64,000 nucleotides of DNA. It comes from Akkermansiaceae bacterium. Its GTDB lineage: Bacteria; Verrucomicrobiota; Verrucomicrobiia; Verrucomicrobiales; Akkermansiaceae. Under the pieces are notes generated by a model. It was not told the DNA's origin and did no database searches. It worked only from the letters and a program-made list of their open reading frames with translations. Within the stretch, counting starts at the first letter, position 1; each line of letters begins with the position of its first letter. Below are positions 44,481 to 53,128 of the stretch, one piece after another. The stretch spans positions 124,001-188,000 of the forward strand of contig JACKQB010000005.1 of NCBI GenBank assembly GCA_024233115.1. The letters run 5' to 3'. Made by a program: the position numbers and the translations under genes.

Positions 44481-45557
44481 ATGAACGCAACACTCGACGA
44501 TCTCACCATCCCTCTCGACGAGGAAAAGGCCAAGCAACTCCTTGACTCCAAACGCGTCATCGGGGGCAAAAAGACCAGTGGTTTCAGCCTCGTCCCGCTT
44601 AAATACCCCTGGGCATGGAAAATCTACACCGACATGCGCTCAAACCATTGGGAGCCAGAGGACATCCCGATGCAGAAAGACGTCGAGCAATGGCGCTCGG
44701 ATGAAATCAACGACGTCGAACGCTGGATCATCAAGATGGCCATCGGCTACTTCTCCGCCGCCGAGGGCATCGTCGGCGACAACATCATCCACGTCATCCG
44801 CGACCAGGTCACCGCACCCGAGCTCGAGCTGGTATTCCGTCGTCACGCGCACGAGGAAAACATCCACGCCGACTCACTCGTCTACATGGTTTCCTCCCTC
44901 GGCCTCAACCCGCACGAGTGCGAAGCGATCTTTGAGAGTGTCCTGACCGTGCGCGAGAAAACCGACTTCGTGGTATCCAACTCCCGCTCGCTGCGCCGTG
45001 ACATGGACATGTCCCTGGCGGAAAACAAACAAGCGCTCGCACGCAACGCCTTTCTCTTTGGCCAGTGTATGGAAGGCACCCAGTTCTACGGCCTCTTCGG
45101 TATGGTGCTCAGCCTCTACCGGCAGAACAAGTTCCCCGGCATCGGCCAGATGTTCCGCTACACCCTGCGCGACGAGTCGAACCACATCGAACTCCTCCGC
45201 AATCTGCTCATGGATCTCGTTGATGAAAACCCTGAGATCTGGACGGATGATTTCAAAGAGGAACTCCGCCAGACCATGGCCGAGGCCATCAAGCTGGAGA
45301 AGAACTTCATCCGCGACTGCCTGCCCGTCACCTCCGTCGGCCTCAACATCGAGGACTTCCACCAATACATCGATTACATCGCCGACCGCCGACTCGAAAC
45401 CTGTGGCCTTGATCCTCTCAAGGGGGAAATCAAAAACCCCTTCCCATGGCTCGCCGAAATGATCGACATCAAGAAGGAGCAGAACTTCTTCGAAGGCCGC
45501 GTCACCGAATACCAGAAATCCACCGCCCTCGGAAACATCGACGACGATGATCTCTAA
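44481..45557 (+). CDS. nrdB: Class I ribonucleotide reductase R2 subunit, class Ic-like
   Basis: A 358-aa R2 protein that generates the oxidant for ribonucleotide reduction. All six metal ligands are present: E95, E126 and H129 (EENIH), E198 (CMEGTQFY), E232 and H235 (DESNH). The first ligand is Glu rather than Asp, and the radical-tyrosine position (H129 plus 4) is Leu133, both as in class Ic (Mn/Fe) R2 proteins of the chlamydial type. The tail has a Tyr (TEYQK) and ends IDDDDL for R1 docking. It lies between the metal-deficient paralogue and nrdA, so the three subunits are probably co-expressed. Metal type is inferred. Confidence 0.95.
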   Translation: MNATLDDLTIPLDEEKAKQLLDSKRVIGGKKTSGFSLVPLKYPWAWKIYTDMRSNHWEPEDIPMQKDVEQWRSDEINDVERWIIKMAIGYFSAAEGIVGDNIIHVIRDQVTAPELELVFRRHAHEENIHADSLVYMVSSLGLNPHECEAIFESVLTVREKTDFVVSNSRSLRRDMDMSLAENKQALARNAFLFGQCMEGTQFYGLFGMVLSLYRQNKFPGIGQMFRYTLRDESNHIELLRNLLMDLVDENPEIWTDDFKEELRQTMAEAIKLEKNFIRDCLPVTSVGLNIEDFHQYIDYIADRRLETCGLDPLKGEIKNPFPWLAEMIDIKKEQNFFEGRVTEYQKSTALGNIDDDDL

Positions 45558-45563
45558 CGTGGC

Positions 45564-45580
45564 GGCGGTTTTCAACCGCC
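45564..45580 (+). terminator. Short hairpin after nrdB
   Basis: GGCGGTT pairs with AACCGCC around the loop TTC, 7 bp after the nrdB stop. There is no T-run, so it may process or stabilise the transcript rather than end it. Confidence 0.4.
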
Positions 45581-45590
45581 TAGCCCCTTA

Positions 45591-45643
45591 AACTCCCAGT
45601 TTTAAATTCCAAATACCAAAGTAGGGCAAGTTCGCAACTTGCC
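45591..45643. repeat. Heptamer tract running into REP unit 4
   Basis: Heptamer-period sequence (AAACTCC, CAGTTTT, AAATTCC, AAATACC) runs directly into GTAG (45621-45624), followed by the perfect stem GGCAAGTT/AACTTGCC with loop CGC (45625-45643). It lies between nrdB and nrdA. Confidence 0.75.
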
Positions 45644-45766
45644 GACAACCCAAGAAAAATTCGCCAAATTAGCCAGATCCGTGGTCAACACCGCAGGCCA
45701 ACGCAAAATCTCCAATCCATAAACACACCGATCACCGATCACTGCAAACTAACAAACTCCACTCTA

Positions 45767-48700
45767 ATGTACCGCTCCATATCCCTCGAAGAAGACCTCG
45801 CGCTGAAAAAAGTCATCACCGACCGCGCCTCTAACGTAAATAAAGAAGGCCGCTTTGACTGGCGTGCCGTCCTCGGTGAACAAACCACGGATCGCGTCCC
45901 CCAGATCTTCATCACCCGTGGCACCGACGAGGAGGAGCTCTCGCTCGCCAAGGTCGCCGACACCATCGGCAGCGCACTGACCGATCTGTTGGTCTCCCGC
46001 CAGCAAAAAGATGATGTCATCTTTAACGACGAGAACCGCACCTTCGTCTCCAACGTCGCACAGAGTGTCGCCGAATCCCTGACCTCGCAGGTGCAGGGCG
46101 GCGGTCAGCTTCGCCTCACCCGCAACGATCTCTATCTCCTGATCGAAAAGGCGCTGATCGAAAACGATGCCCACGATGTCGCCAAGTCACTCATCTTTTC
46201 CCGCTCGTTGGAGAAAAACGGCGAGGTCATCGTCTCCGAGGAGCCACAAACCATGCCGGTGCGCCTGATCCGCCGCAACGGTAACGTCGTGCCATGGAGC
46301 CAGACCAAGATCGAGATCGCGGTCCGCAAGGCCTTTCTCTCCATCAAGGAGGACCCCGAGGCCGCCGTCCGCGTTGCCAACGCCGTCACCGAAACCATCC
46401 GTAATGGCGACTCCGCTTTCGCCCACATCGAAAACGTCCAGGACCTCGTCCAGGAGGAACTCATGCGCCAGGGGTATTTCAAAGCCGCCGAGGCCTACAT
46501 CCTCTACCGCGCCCGTCGCGCCCAGATGCGCCTTGACGAGCTTCCTCCCGAGGACCCGAACCAGGAGTCGATGGTCGTGGTCACCGATGAAGACGGCTCC
46601 ACCGAATTCTGGGATGGCACCGAGCTGAAAAAGCGTATCACCTTCGCCTCTATCGGCCTCGATCTCTGCCTCAACGACCAGGAAATCGAACAGGAACTAC
46701 GCCGCTCCATCGGTGCGGAAATCACCCGCGACGCCCTCAAGTCCACCGTCATCCTCAACGCCAAGTCGCTGATCGAAAAGGACGCCGACTTCGCCAAGTT
46801 CGCCGGCCGCATCCTGCTCTCCTACATCTACGAGGAGGTGCTCGACTGGAATATCCTCAACGACGGCATCCGCCGATTGAAAACCGCCCACAAGGAGCGC
46901 TTCAAGCACTACCTCGCCCACGGCATCAAGATCAAACGCATCTCCCCGGAGGTGGTCGCGCAGTACGACATCAAGAAACTCGCCGACGCCCTCGATCCCA
47001 CCGCCGACCTCGACTTCGATTACCTCGGCGTCCAGACGCTCTACGACCGTTACCTGATCGTCGATAAAACAGGCGACAAGCCACGCCGCCTGGAGACTCC
47101 GCAGTTCTTCTGGATGCGTGTCGCCATGGGTCTCTTCAGGGCCGAGAAAAAAGAGCGCGAGGATTGGGCCATCCGCCTCTACTCGCTCTACAAAGGCCGC
47201 CGCTTCTGCTCGTCCACACCCACCCTCTTCAACTCCGGCACCCTCCACTCCCAGCTCTCCTCCTGCTACCTCTACAAGGTCGACGACTCCATCGAGTCGA
47301 TCATGCAGCGCGGCATCGCCGAAAACGCCTACCTCAGTAAATGGGCCGGCGGTCTCGGTGGCTCATGGACCGCTGTCCGGGGAACAGGCGGCTACATCCA
47401 GGGCACCAACGGCGAGTCCCAGGGTATCATCCCCTTCCTCAAGCTGCACAACGACCAGCTGGTCGCCGTCAACCAGGGCGGCAAACGCCGCGGCTCCGGC
47501 TGCGCCTACCTCGAGTCCTGGCACAACGACATCGAGGACTTCCTCGAACTCCGTAAAAACACCGGCGACGAACGCCGCCGCTGCCACGACATGAACACCG
47601 CCAACTGGATTCCAGACCTGTTCATGAAACGCATGGAGGCCCGCCAGGACTGGTCGCTTTTCCGCACCAACGAAACCCCCGACCTCCACGATCTCTACGG
47701 CAAGGCCTTCGAGCTGCGCTACCAGGAATATGAGAAAATGGCCGAGGAAGGAAAAATCTGGACCCGCAAGCTACCCGCCATCGAGCTCTGGAAAGGTATG
47801 CTCAAGATGATCTTTGAAACCGGCCACCCGTGGATCACCTTCAAAGACCCCTGCAACCTGCGCTCGCCCCAGGACCACTGCGGCGTCATCCACAGCTCCA
47901 ACCTCTGCACCGAGATCACGCTCAACACCTCCGATGAAGAGACCGCCGTCTGTAACCTCGGCTCGGTGGTGCTGGATACCCACATCACCCAGGACGGCTC
48001 GCTCGACCACGAGATGCTCAAGGAGACCATCACCGTCGCCATCCGCGCCCTCGACAACGTCATCGACATCAATTTCTACCCGACCGAAGCCGCCAAGACC
48101 GCCAACAGCCGCCACCGCCCGATCGGTATGGGTGTCATGGGACTGCAGAACGCGCTCTATAAAAAAGGCCTGTCCTTCGCCTCCGATGCCGCCGTCGAGT
48201 TCAACGATGAGTTCATGGAGGCCATCGCCTACTACGCCTACAACGCCAGTAGCGATCTCGCCGCCGAAAACGGCACCTACTCCAGCTACAAAGGCTCGAA
48301 GTGGGACCGCGGCATCCTGCCCCAGGACACCGTCGACAGCCTCGAGGACGAACGCGGTGTCAAAATCGACGTGCCACGCGGCGCCAAGATGGACTGGACC
48401 CACCTGCGCGAGAAAATCGCCGAGCACGGCATGCGCAACTCCAATGTGTTGGCCATCGCCCCGACCGCGACCATCTCCAACATCATGGGCACCACCCCCT
48501 GCATCGAGCCGAACTACAAGAACCTCTACGTCAAGTCCAACCTCTCCGGCGACTTCATCGTACTCAACCGCCAACTCGTCCGCGACCTGAAAAAAGAAGG
48601 TCTCTGGAACCAAAACATGCTCGACCAGCTCAAGTACTTCGACGGCGAACTCACCGACATCGACGACATCCCGGACGCCATCAAGGAGAAACACAAAACC

Positions 48701-49024
48701 GTCTTCGGAGTCGGCTACGACGCCATCATCGACGCCGCCGCCCGCCGCCAGAAGTGGATCGACCAGTCCCAATCCGTCAACCTCTTCCTAGCCGAGCCCG
48801 ACATGAAGACCCTCTCCCACATGTACCGCCGCGCCTGGCACACCGGCCTCAAGACCACCTACTACCTCCGCACCCTGCAAGCCTCCAACATCGAGAAATC
48901 CACCATCGATATTAAGAAGGAAGTCCGAGGCCACGCCGGTAAAAAGGAGTATTCGGCTTCCGAAAAGCAAGCGTGTAGTATTGATGCCATGATCAACGGC
49001 GGCGAATGCGAGGCTTGTCAGTAA
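45767..49024 (+). CDS. nrdA: Class I ribonucleotide reductase large subunit with ATP-cones
   Basis: A 1085-aa R1 subunit that reduces ribonucleotides using the radical from R2. Two ATP-cone-like regions lie at the N-terminus: a degenerate one (residues about 55-150) and a clear one (VRLIRRNGNVVPWSQTKIEI to about residue 255). The catalytic barrel has SSCYLYKVDDS, NLCTEITLN and PTATISNIMGTTPCIEPNY. The C-terminus ends in GGECEACQ, the mobile CxxC redox pair. The length exceeds typical NrdA (750-850 aa) because of the extra N-terminal region, as in chlamydial-type enzymes. ATG at 45767; 210 bp separate it from nrdB. Confidence 0.96.
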   Translation: MYRSISLEEDLALKKVITDRASNVNKEGRFDWRAVLGEQTTDRVPQIFITRGTDEEELSLAKVADTIGSALTDLLVSRQQKDDVIFNDENRTFVSNVAQSVAESLTSQVQGGGQLRLTRNDLYLLIEKALIENDAHDVAKSLIFSRSLEKNGEVIVSEEPQTMPVRLIRRNGNVVPWSQTKIEIAVRKAFLSIKEDPEAAVRVANAVTETIRNGDSAFAHIENVQDLVQEELMRQGYFKAAEAYILYRARRAQMRLDELPPEDPNQESMVVVTDEDGSTEFWDGTELKKRITFASIGLDLCLNDQEIEQELRRSIGAEITRDALKSTVILNAKSLIEKDADFAKFAGRILLSYIYEEVLDWNILNDGIRRLKTAHKERFKHYLAHGIKIKRISPEVVAQYDIKKLADALDPTADLDFDYLGVQTLYDRYLIVDKTGDKPRRLETPQFFWMRVAMGLFRAEKKEREDWAIRLYSLYKGRRFCSSTPTLFNSGTLHSQLSSCYLYKVDDSIESIMQRGIAENAYLSKWAGGLGGSWTAVRGTGGYIQGTNGESQGIIPFLKLHNDQLVAVNQGGKRRGSGCAYLESWHNDIEDFLELRKNTGDERRRCHDMNTANWIPDLFMKRMEARQDWSLFRTNETPDLHDLYGKAFELRYQEYEKMAEEGKIWTRKLPAIELWKGMLKMIFETGHPWITFKDPCNLRSPQDHCGVIHSSNLCTEITLNTSDEETAVCNLGSVVLDTHITQDGSLDHEMLKETITVAIRALDNVIDINFYPTEAAKTANSRHRPIGMGVMGLQNALYKKGLSFASDAAVEFNDEFMEAIAYYAYNASSDLAAENGTYSSYKGSKWDRGILPQDTVDSLEDERGVKIDVPRGAKMDWTHLREKIAEHGMRNSNVLAIAPTATISNIMGTTPCIEPNYKNLYVKSNLSGDFIVLNRQLVRDLKKEGLWNQNMLDQLKYFDGELTDIDDIPDAIKEKHKTVFGVGYDAIIDAAARRQKWIDQSQSVNLFLAEPDMKTLSHMYRRAWHTGLKTTYYLRTLQASNIEKSTIDIKKEVRGHAGKKEYSASEKQACSIDAMINGGECEACQ

Positions 49025-49041
49025 AATCAAAAAACAGCTTG

Positions 49042-49063
49042 ATAGTGTCTATATGAACACTAT
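49042..49063. promoter_or_regulatory. Inverted repeat before the methyltransferase gene
   Basis: ATAGTGT (49042-49048) and ACACTAT (49057-49063) form a 22-bp interrupted palindrome ending 12 bp before the methyltransferase ATG. The position suits an autorepressor or control operator of a restriction-modification system. Confidence 0.5.
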
Positions 49064-49075
49064 TATAAGCCTGTT

Positions 49076-50245
49076 ATGTTACTCGAAACAGAAAAACAGC
49101 TTAATTTGATCAATCTAAACACAGCACCAGTTGAGGCTAGGACATCAGACCTTGCGGCAGGAGAATTGCCAATTTTCTCCTTCTTCACGGGGGCTGGATT
49201 CTTGGATTTTGGTTTTGAAAAGTCAGGCTTCTGCACTCTTTCTGCAAACGAGGTTCATCTCCCCTTTATGCATGCCTACGAACACGGGCGCGATAAACTC
49301 AAAAGCAAGGGAACCAGCAGCAACTTTGTTTGCTCCATTGATGAGTTCGTAAGTGGCTCTCAAAAGCTCCCCAGAATGCCCAAAGACGGTTTACCCTTGG
49401 GTTTTATCGGCGGCCCCCCATGCCCCGATTTTTCCGTAGCGGGTAAACAAAAGGGGAAATCCGGAGACAACGGAAAACTAACCGGATCCTATGCCCGACT
49501 CATATGCGAGCAATCACCTGATTGGTTCATGTTCGAAAATGTCAAAGGCCTCTGGCGTACAAAAAAACACCGCGCCTTCTATGACGAAATCTGCAAGCTG
49601 TTTATAGAAAATGGTTACTGTCTCACCAATCGCCTTATCAACTCGATCGAGTATGGAGTTCCTCAAGATCGTGACCGTATTATATTAATCGGGTTCAAGC
49701 CGGGTCTTATTGGCCAACGGAAAGCAGGGTTTTTACCAGATGGAGAGTTCCCGTGGGATCACGGGGTCAAATACAGCAGTGCGGACATATTTTCACGCCC
49801 ATGGCCACAAAGATCCCCGTATCAATCAGATCCTCTTCCAAGCCCGAACTGCCCCATTGAACTCACGGTCGAACACTGGTTCAGAAAAAACAAGGTAACA
49901 GAACACCCCAATGCACATCACGGCTTTGTCGCACGGGCTGCCCTCAAAAAATTTAAGACCATTGATGAGGGGGATGATTCCGGGAAATCATGCAAAAGAC
50001 TCCATCGGTGGCGGTACTCACCCACTGCTGCCTATGGGAATAATGAGGTGCATATCCACCCATACAAGCCACGGCGCATCAGTGCGGCAGAAGCACTCGC
50101 ATTGCAATCGCTGCCCAAGCAGTATTCACTTCCGCCGGAAATGACCCTATCTAACATGTTCAAGACAATAGGAAACGGCGTCCCCTTCCTCGCAGGCAAG
50201 GGGTTGGCGTCCGCTATCCAAACATACATAAAACGTCATAACTAG
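49076..50245 (+). CDS. DNA cytosine-5 methyltransferase (type II R-M)
   Basis: A 389-aa m5C methyltransferase. Motif I is FSFFTGAGFLDFGFE, motif IV GGPPCPDFS with catalytic Cys116, motif VI FENVKG, motif VIII QDRDRIILIG and motif X near GNGVPFLAGKG. The region between VIII and X is the target-recognition domain; the recognition sequence cannot be read from it. A roughly 30-residue N-terminal extension precedes motif I. A nuclease gene starts 5 bp after the stop. The lower GC and AT-rich codons compared with nrdA upstream suggest recent transfer of the island. Confidence 0.95.
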   Translation: MLLETEKQLNLINLNTAPVEARTSDLAAGELPIFSFFTGAGFLDFGFEKSGFCTLSANEVHLPFMHAYEHGRDKLKSKGTSSNFVCSIDEFVSGSQKLPRMPKDGLPLGFIGGPPCPDFSVAGKQKGKSGDNGKLTGSYARLICEQSPDWFMFENVKGLWRTKKHRAFYDEICKLFIENGYCLTNRLINSIEYGVPQDRDRIILIGFKPGLIGQRKAGFLPDGEFPWDHGVKYSSADIFSRPWPQRSPYQSDPLPSPNCPIELTVEHWFRKNKVTEHPNAHHGFVARAALKKFKTIDEGDDSGKSCKRLHRWRYSPTAAYGNNEVHIHPYKPRRISAAEALALQSLPKQYSLPPEMTLSNMFKTIGNGVPFLAGKGLASAIQTYIKRHN

Positions 50246-50250
50246 AGATA

Positions 50251-51342
50251 ATGGAAACCAAAGTAACGGCATCCAACTTGGTAAAGGCTCTCAGATCCCT
50301 TCCGAAAAATCGATGGTATGAATACCCTACCCCTGCCACGAAGACACGGGTTAAGATTGTGCGCTTTGACGGCACAGAGGGACCAGTCATCGTTGAACGT
50401 TACAATCCAGCATCGGGAGGCACCCCAATAAAGGCAAAGAAGGCGTCCATGTCTGCAAACATGCTGTGGCGTGTTGCTCAGAACATTCAAGAGGGTGTCC
50501 CGCTTAATTTTGATAGGGTTCTTGGTGCTAGTTACAACATGCGCTCAACTTTAGAAGCCCTGCTAGCGCATACGCCGGAATACTACATGTGCTATCCTGG
50601 GCGAATTGAAGTCAATGCTTCCAGTAGCCAGGTAAAGCAAGGTCACAAGCATCTGATATGGATGCCTAATGAGCCGCATCCAGTGGGGGAACTCCACACC
50701 ACGGAAGTGGAGATGGTCATTTCCGAAATCCCATCTGTTGTAAATATCTATGATGCCATTGATATCCCTTCAACACTTGTTGCTGGACATCAAATCGACA
50801 TTCAAACCAAACGCCGTCATATCCAGATACAACTGGCCCTCGTCGCGATAGGTGAGCAACTTGGCTTTCGAACCTACGTTGCGAAGAATGATCAGGGCGT
50901 CATTTACGACGGCAAACGCATCGGTGAGCTGCCGGGTGTCATTGCGGATTTAGGCGATGAAAAAATCGTATCGGCACATGCAGATGCCATCCAGGAAGGG
51001 CGGCTGATTGATTGTGTATGGTTCAAGAACGGCAGGCTCATGCCGGCCGTTTTGGAGGTGGAGCACAGCACGGGAATAACATCCGGTCTGACAAGAATGA
51101 AGAATTTCCACTCCTTCCTTCCCCCGTTCCCAACGAGATGGACGATTGTCGCACCCGATGAAGACCGTAACAAAGTCATCGAAAAGTGCAACAAACCCCA
51201 GTTCAAGGGACTCAAAGCTCGCTATTTTCCATATTCAGCAGTTGAGGAGCTGTATTCTCTGTGCATGAGAAGAAAAATCAAGGGAGTTGACGATACCTTC
51301 CTTGATTGCTTCATGGAGAATACGGTTCTGAATCCAAACTGA
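50251..51342 (+). CDS. Type II restriction endonuclease-like protein
   Basis: A 363-aa protein directly after the methyltransferase gene, so probably its cognate nuclease. A PD-(D/E)xK-like active site is visible as D254 in RLIDCVWF and E269-V-E271 in VLEVEHSTGI, followed by GLTRMKNFH. The ExE variant in place of ExK is seen in several restriction enzymes. The N-terminal 200 residues are probably the DNA-binding part. No signal peptide. The recognition site is unknown. The call depends on both context and the nuclease motif. Confidence 0.8.
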   Translation: METKVTASNLVKALRSLPKNRWYEYPTPATKTRVKIVRFDGTEGPVIVERYNPASGGTPIKAKKASMSANMLWRVAQNIQEGVPLNFDRVLGASYNMRSTLEALLAHTPEYYMCYPGRIEVNASSSQVKQGHKHLIWMPNEPHPVGELHTTEVEMVISEIPSVVNIYDAIDIPSTLVAGHQIDIQTKRRHIQIQLALVAIGEQLGFRTYVAKNDQGVIYDGKRIGELPGVIADLGDEKIVSAHADAIQEGRLIDCVWFKNGRLMPAVLEVEHSTGITSGLTRMKNFHSFLPPFPTRWTIVAPDEDRNKVIEKCNKPQFKGLKARYFPYSAVEELYSLCMRRKIKGVDDTFLDCFMENTVLNPN

Positions 51343-51443
51343 AACCGCCCGATTTAATCGGTGGTAAAGAATAGGATGAAAAAACCACGGCGCGCACAAT
51401 AATCGATACAGGCGCTTACCCTCGCACTGAAGTGCTCATCATT

Positions 51444-51917
51444 ATGAATGCCCCCAACACATCAGTCTGGAACCACCGAGTCATCCGTAAGCTGCGGGGA
51501 GATAGACTGTACTTCGAGATCCACGAAGTCTATTATGATGCCGACGGGAAGCCGGATGCGTGGACAGAAGACGCGGTCGCTCCATTCGGCGAGTCCTTGG
51601 ATGAACTCCGCAGAGATTGCCAGATTCAACGACTAGCTTTCAGCAAGCCTGTGCTTTTTGTTGACCGTGTTGGTGACAAAGAAATCTTACGAGAGTGCGA
51701 ACCTGAAATCATCATGCAGGATCGATGGCTCGAACACGAAGCCATGGACAGGTCTTCCCAGTTCGTAGAGATGTTTTACAATCAAGTGGCATCGCATCCA
51801 GCCGTGTCCCAAAATGAAAAACTCAAAAAACAGGCCAAGGTGATTACAGCTGCGTTGTGCGAACTCTATCAGATGACATCGAATCCACATCAAGACACAG
51901 GCAAACAACTATCATAA
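51444..51917 (+). CDS. Hypothetical protein of the R-M island
   Basis: A 157-aa soluble protein starting MNAPNTSVWNHRVIRKLRGD, with YFEIHEVYYDADGKPDAWTE and GESLDELRRDCQ in the first half. I do not know the family; the beta-strand pattern 'EIHEVYYD..G.P..W' with a closing helix recalls small phage or plasmid-borne proteins. The ATG at 51444 is preferred to a GTG at 51432. It lies 101 bp after the nuclease gene, on the same strand, in the same low-GC island, so it may be an accessory protein of the system or a passenger. Confidence 0.6.
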   Translation: MNAPNTSVWNHRVIRKLRGDRLYFEIHEVYYDADGKPDAWTEDAVAPFGESLDELRRDCQIQRLAFSKPVLFVDRVGDKEILRECEPEIIMQDRWLEHEAMDRSSQFVEMFYNQVASHPAVSQNEKLKKQAKVITAALCELYQMTSNPHQDTGKQLS

Positions 51918-51951
51918 GCGATTGAACCGCCTTCAAATTTAAGTAATCCGG

Positions 51952-52170
51952 ATGGCAACTTCCCAATTTCCAAAAGAGTTTAAAGTCACGCAAGACCGCC
52001 TGGACAAGGTGCCTAAGGAAGACCTGCAGGAATTGATAGAGAACCTTTGGCTGCGGTTCAACGTTGAGAAAGTGGATGATGATGTCTTTGAATACAATCC
52101 CGAAAAAGAGGTGGGCGGAGGAGATCTTGTCGAGTTCGTTGGAGAGCTACTGGAAGGCATTGGGATATAA
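51952..52170 (+). CDS. Small hypothetical acidic protein
   Basis: A 72-aa acidic protein with the helical stretch VTQDRLDKVPKEDLQELIEN and the end VEFVGELLEGIGI. It starts 34 bp after the previous gene. I recognise no family. Composition and position suggest it belongs to the same transferred island. A real gene seems more likely than not because the frame shows amphipathic-helix periodicity. Confidence 0.5.
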   Translation: MATSQFPKEFKVTQDRLDKVPKEDLQELIENLWLRFNVEKVDDDVFEYNPEKEVGGGDLVEFVGELLEGIGI

Positions 52171-52333
52171 ATCAGGTAAAGGCTGCGGACAAAGAAGAAT
52201 AAAAGGACACACAAATAGATGAGCAAATTTAGAAATTTAGAGAGAGTCAGCAAGCAGCTTCAGCAAACTAGAAGGCTACAGAAAAAGGGCTCATGAAAAG
52301 GGAGGCTCCATAGAAATGGATCATTGCATTCAG

Positions 52334-52540
52334 AATCCCAACGGGATTGCGCATCATAGCCCAGGGTTGTCCCAACCCTAGGTTTGTGGTTGGTTTTTGC
52401 CTGAACGCTGAAGGCGTTATGCAGTTGCATGCTTGGTCTGAGCATGCGCCTGCACAAGCCCTTCAGGCTTGGCCTTATCCTGGGTCTTTGACCTGGGGGT
52501 GTGCCAACCCCAGGCTGGGATGCTGAATCCCGTTGGGATG
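52334..52540. repeat. Non-coding element bounded by 14-bp inverted repeats
   Basis: ATCCCAACGGGATT near 52335 and AATCCCGTTGGGAT near 52526 form inverted ends of a roughly 205-bp segment. Inside are further short palindromes (AGCCCAGGGTTG with CCAACCCTAGG, and CCTGGGTC-type blocks). It has no gene and resembles a small non-autonomous or REP-like element. Confidence 0.55.
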
Positions 52541-52730
52541 GTTGAGTGAGTAGGGGTAGCCTTCAGATGGGTGATGACCGGTGTGGGGCAGTGAGTGGAG
52601 CCGCTTTGATGTTGTGTGCTGAACCGCGAACCACCTTCGCTAGACCCATTGCCAAAACCCATTTCCGAAACGGGGGTGACTAAAAAGCGTGAGTGACAAA
52701 ATGAATGAAATCAGAGAGTTAGTTGTTCCG

Positions 52731-52817
52731 GCCAGAAATACCCGATGCCTGCGTTGCTCGTCGGTCGAGGTGCTCGCACTACTCCCTCCTCACGCCTTGG
52801 TCTCGGGCATTTCTGGC
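52731..52817. repeat. 15-bp inverted repeat with 57-nt loop
   Basis: GCCAGAAATACCCGA (52731-52745) pairs with TCGGGCATTTCTGGC (52803-52817) with one mismatch. It could be a small non-autonomous element or a structured RNA; no gene lies inside. Confidence 0.5.
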
Positions 52818-53128
52818 TCGGCCGTTTTAGGCAATTATTTTTGGCAACAGGTCTAAGCCACGGCAGGTCAAGATGGACGCAAATAAACGCAAATAAACGC
52901 GAATGAGTGCCATGTTTCTCTGAACCTGGTTTGGTTGGATGGGGGGCGGGCGAAAAACATAAGGCCGTTCGATGCCTAGTGACTATTTCTGATTCTGTGT
53001 GAGAAATCTACGAAGAGCCCAAATTTATTCATTTAGCTTGTAACTGCTCGATATTTTCCGCGAATAATATGGTGAAAGGTGTTAGTTGTAAATTTCGCAG
53101 CTACCCTAGAAAACAATTAAACGAAAAA

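Larger units (their letters stand above)
52171..53128. other. Gene-poor, repeat-rich region
   Basis: About 960 bp without a convincing gene. It holds the two inverted-repeat elements at 52334-52540 and 52731-52817 and a short tandem repeat of ACGCAAATAA (52874-52902). The last 200 bp are AT-rich and probably carry the promoter of the orphan gene at 53129. Confidence 0.6.

Noticed and set aside
47771..48772. 333-codon minus-strand frame opposite nrdA
   Set aside because: Gly/Val/Asp-rich product typical of antisense frames in codon-biased genes; nrdA is unambiguous.
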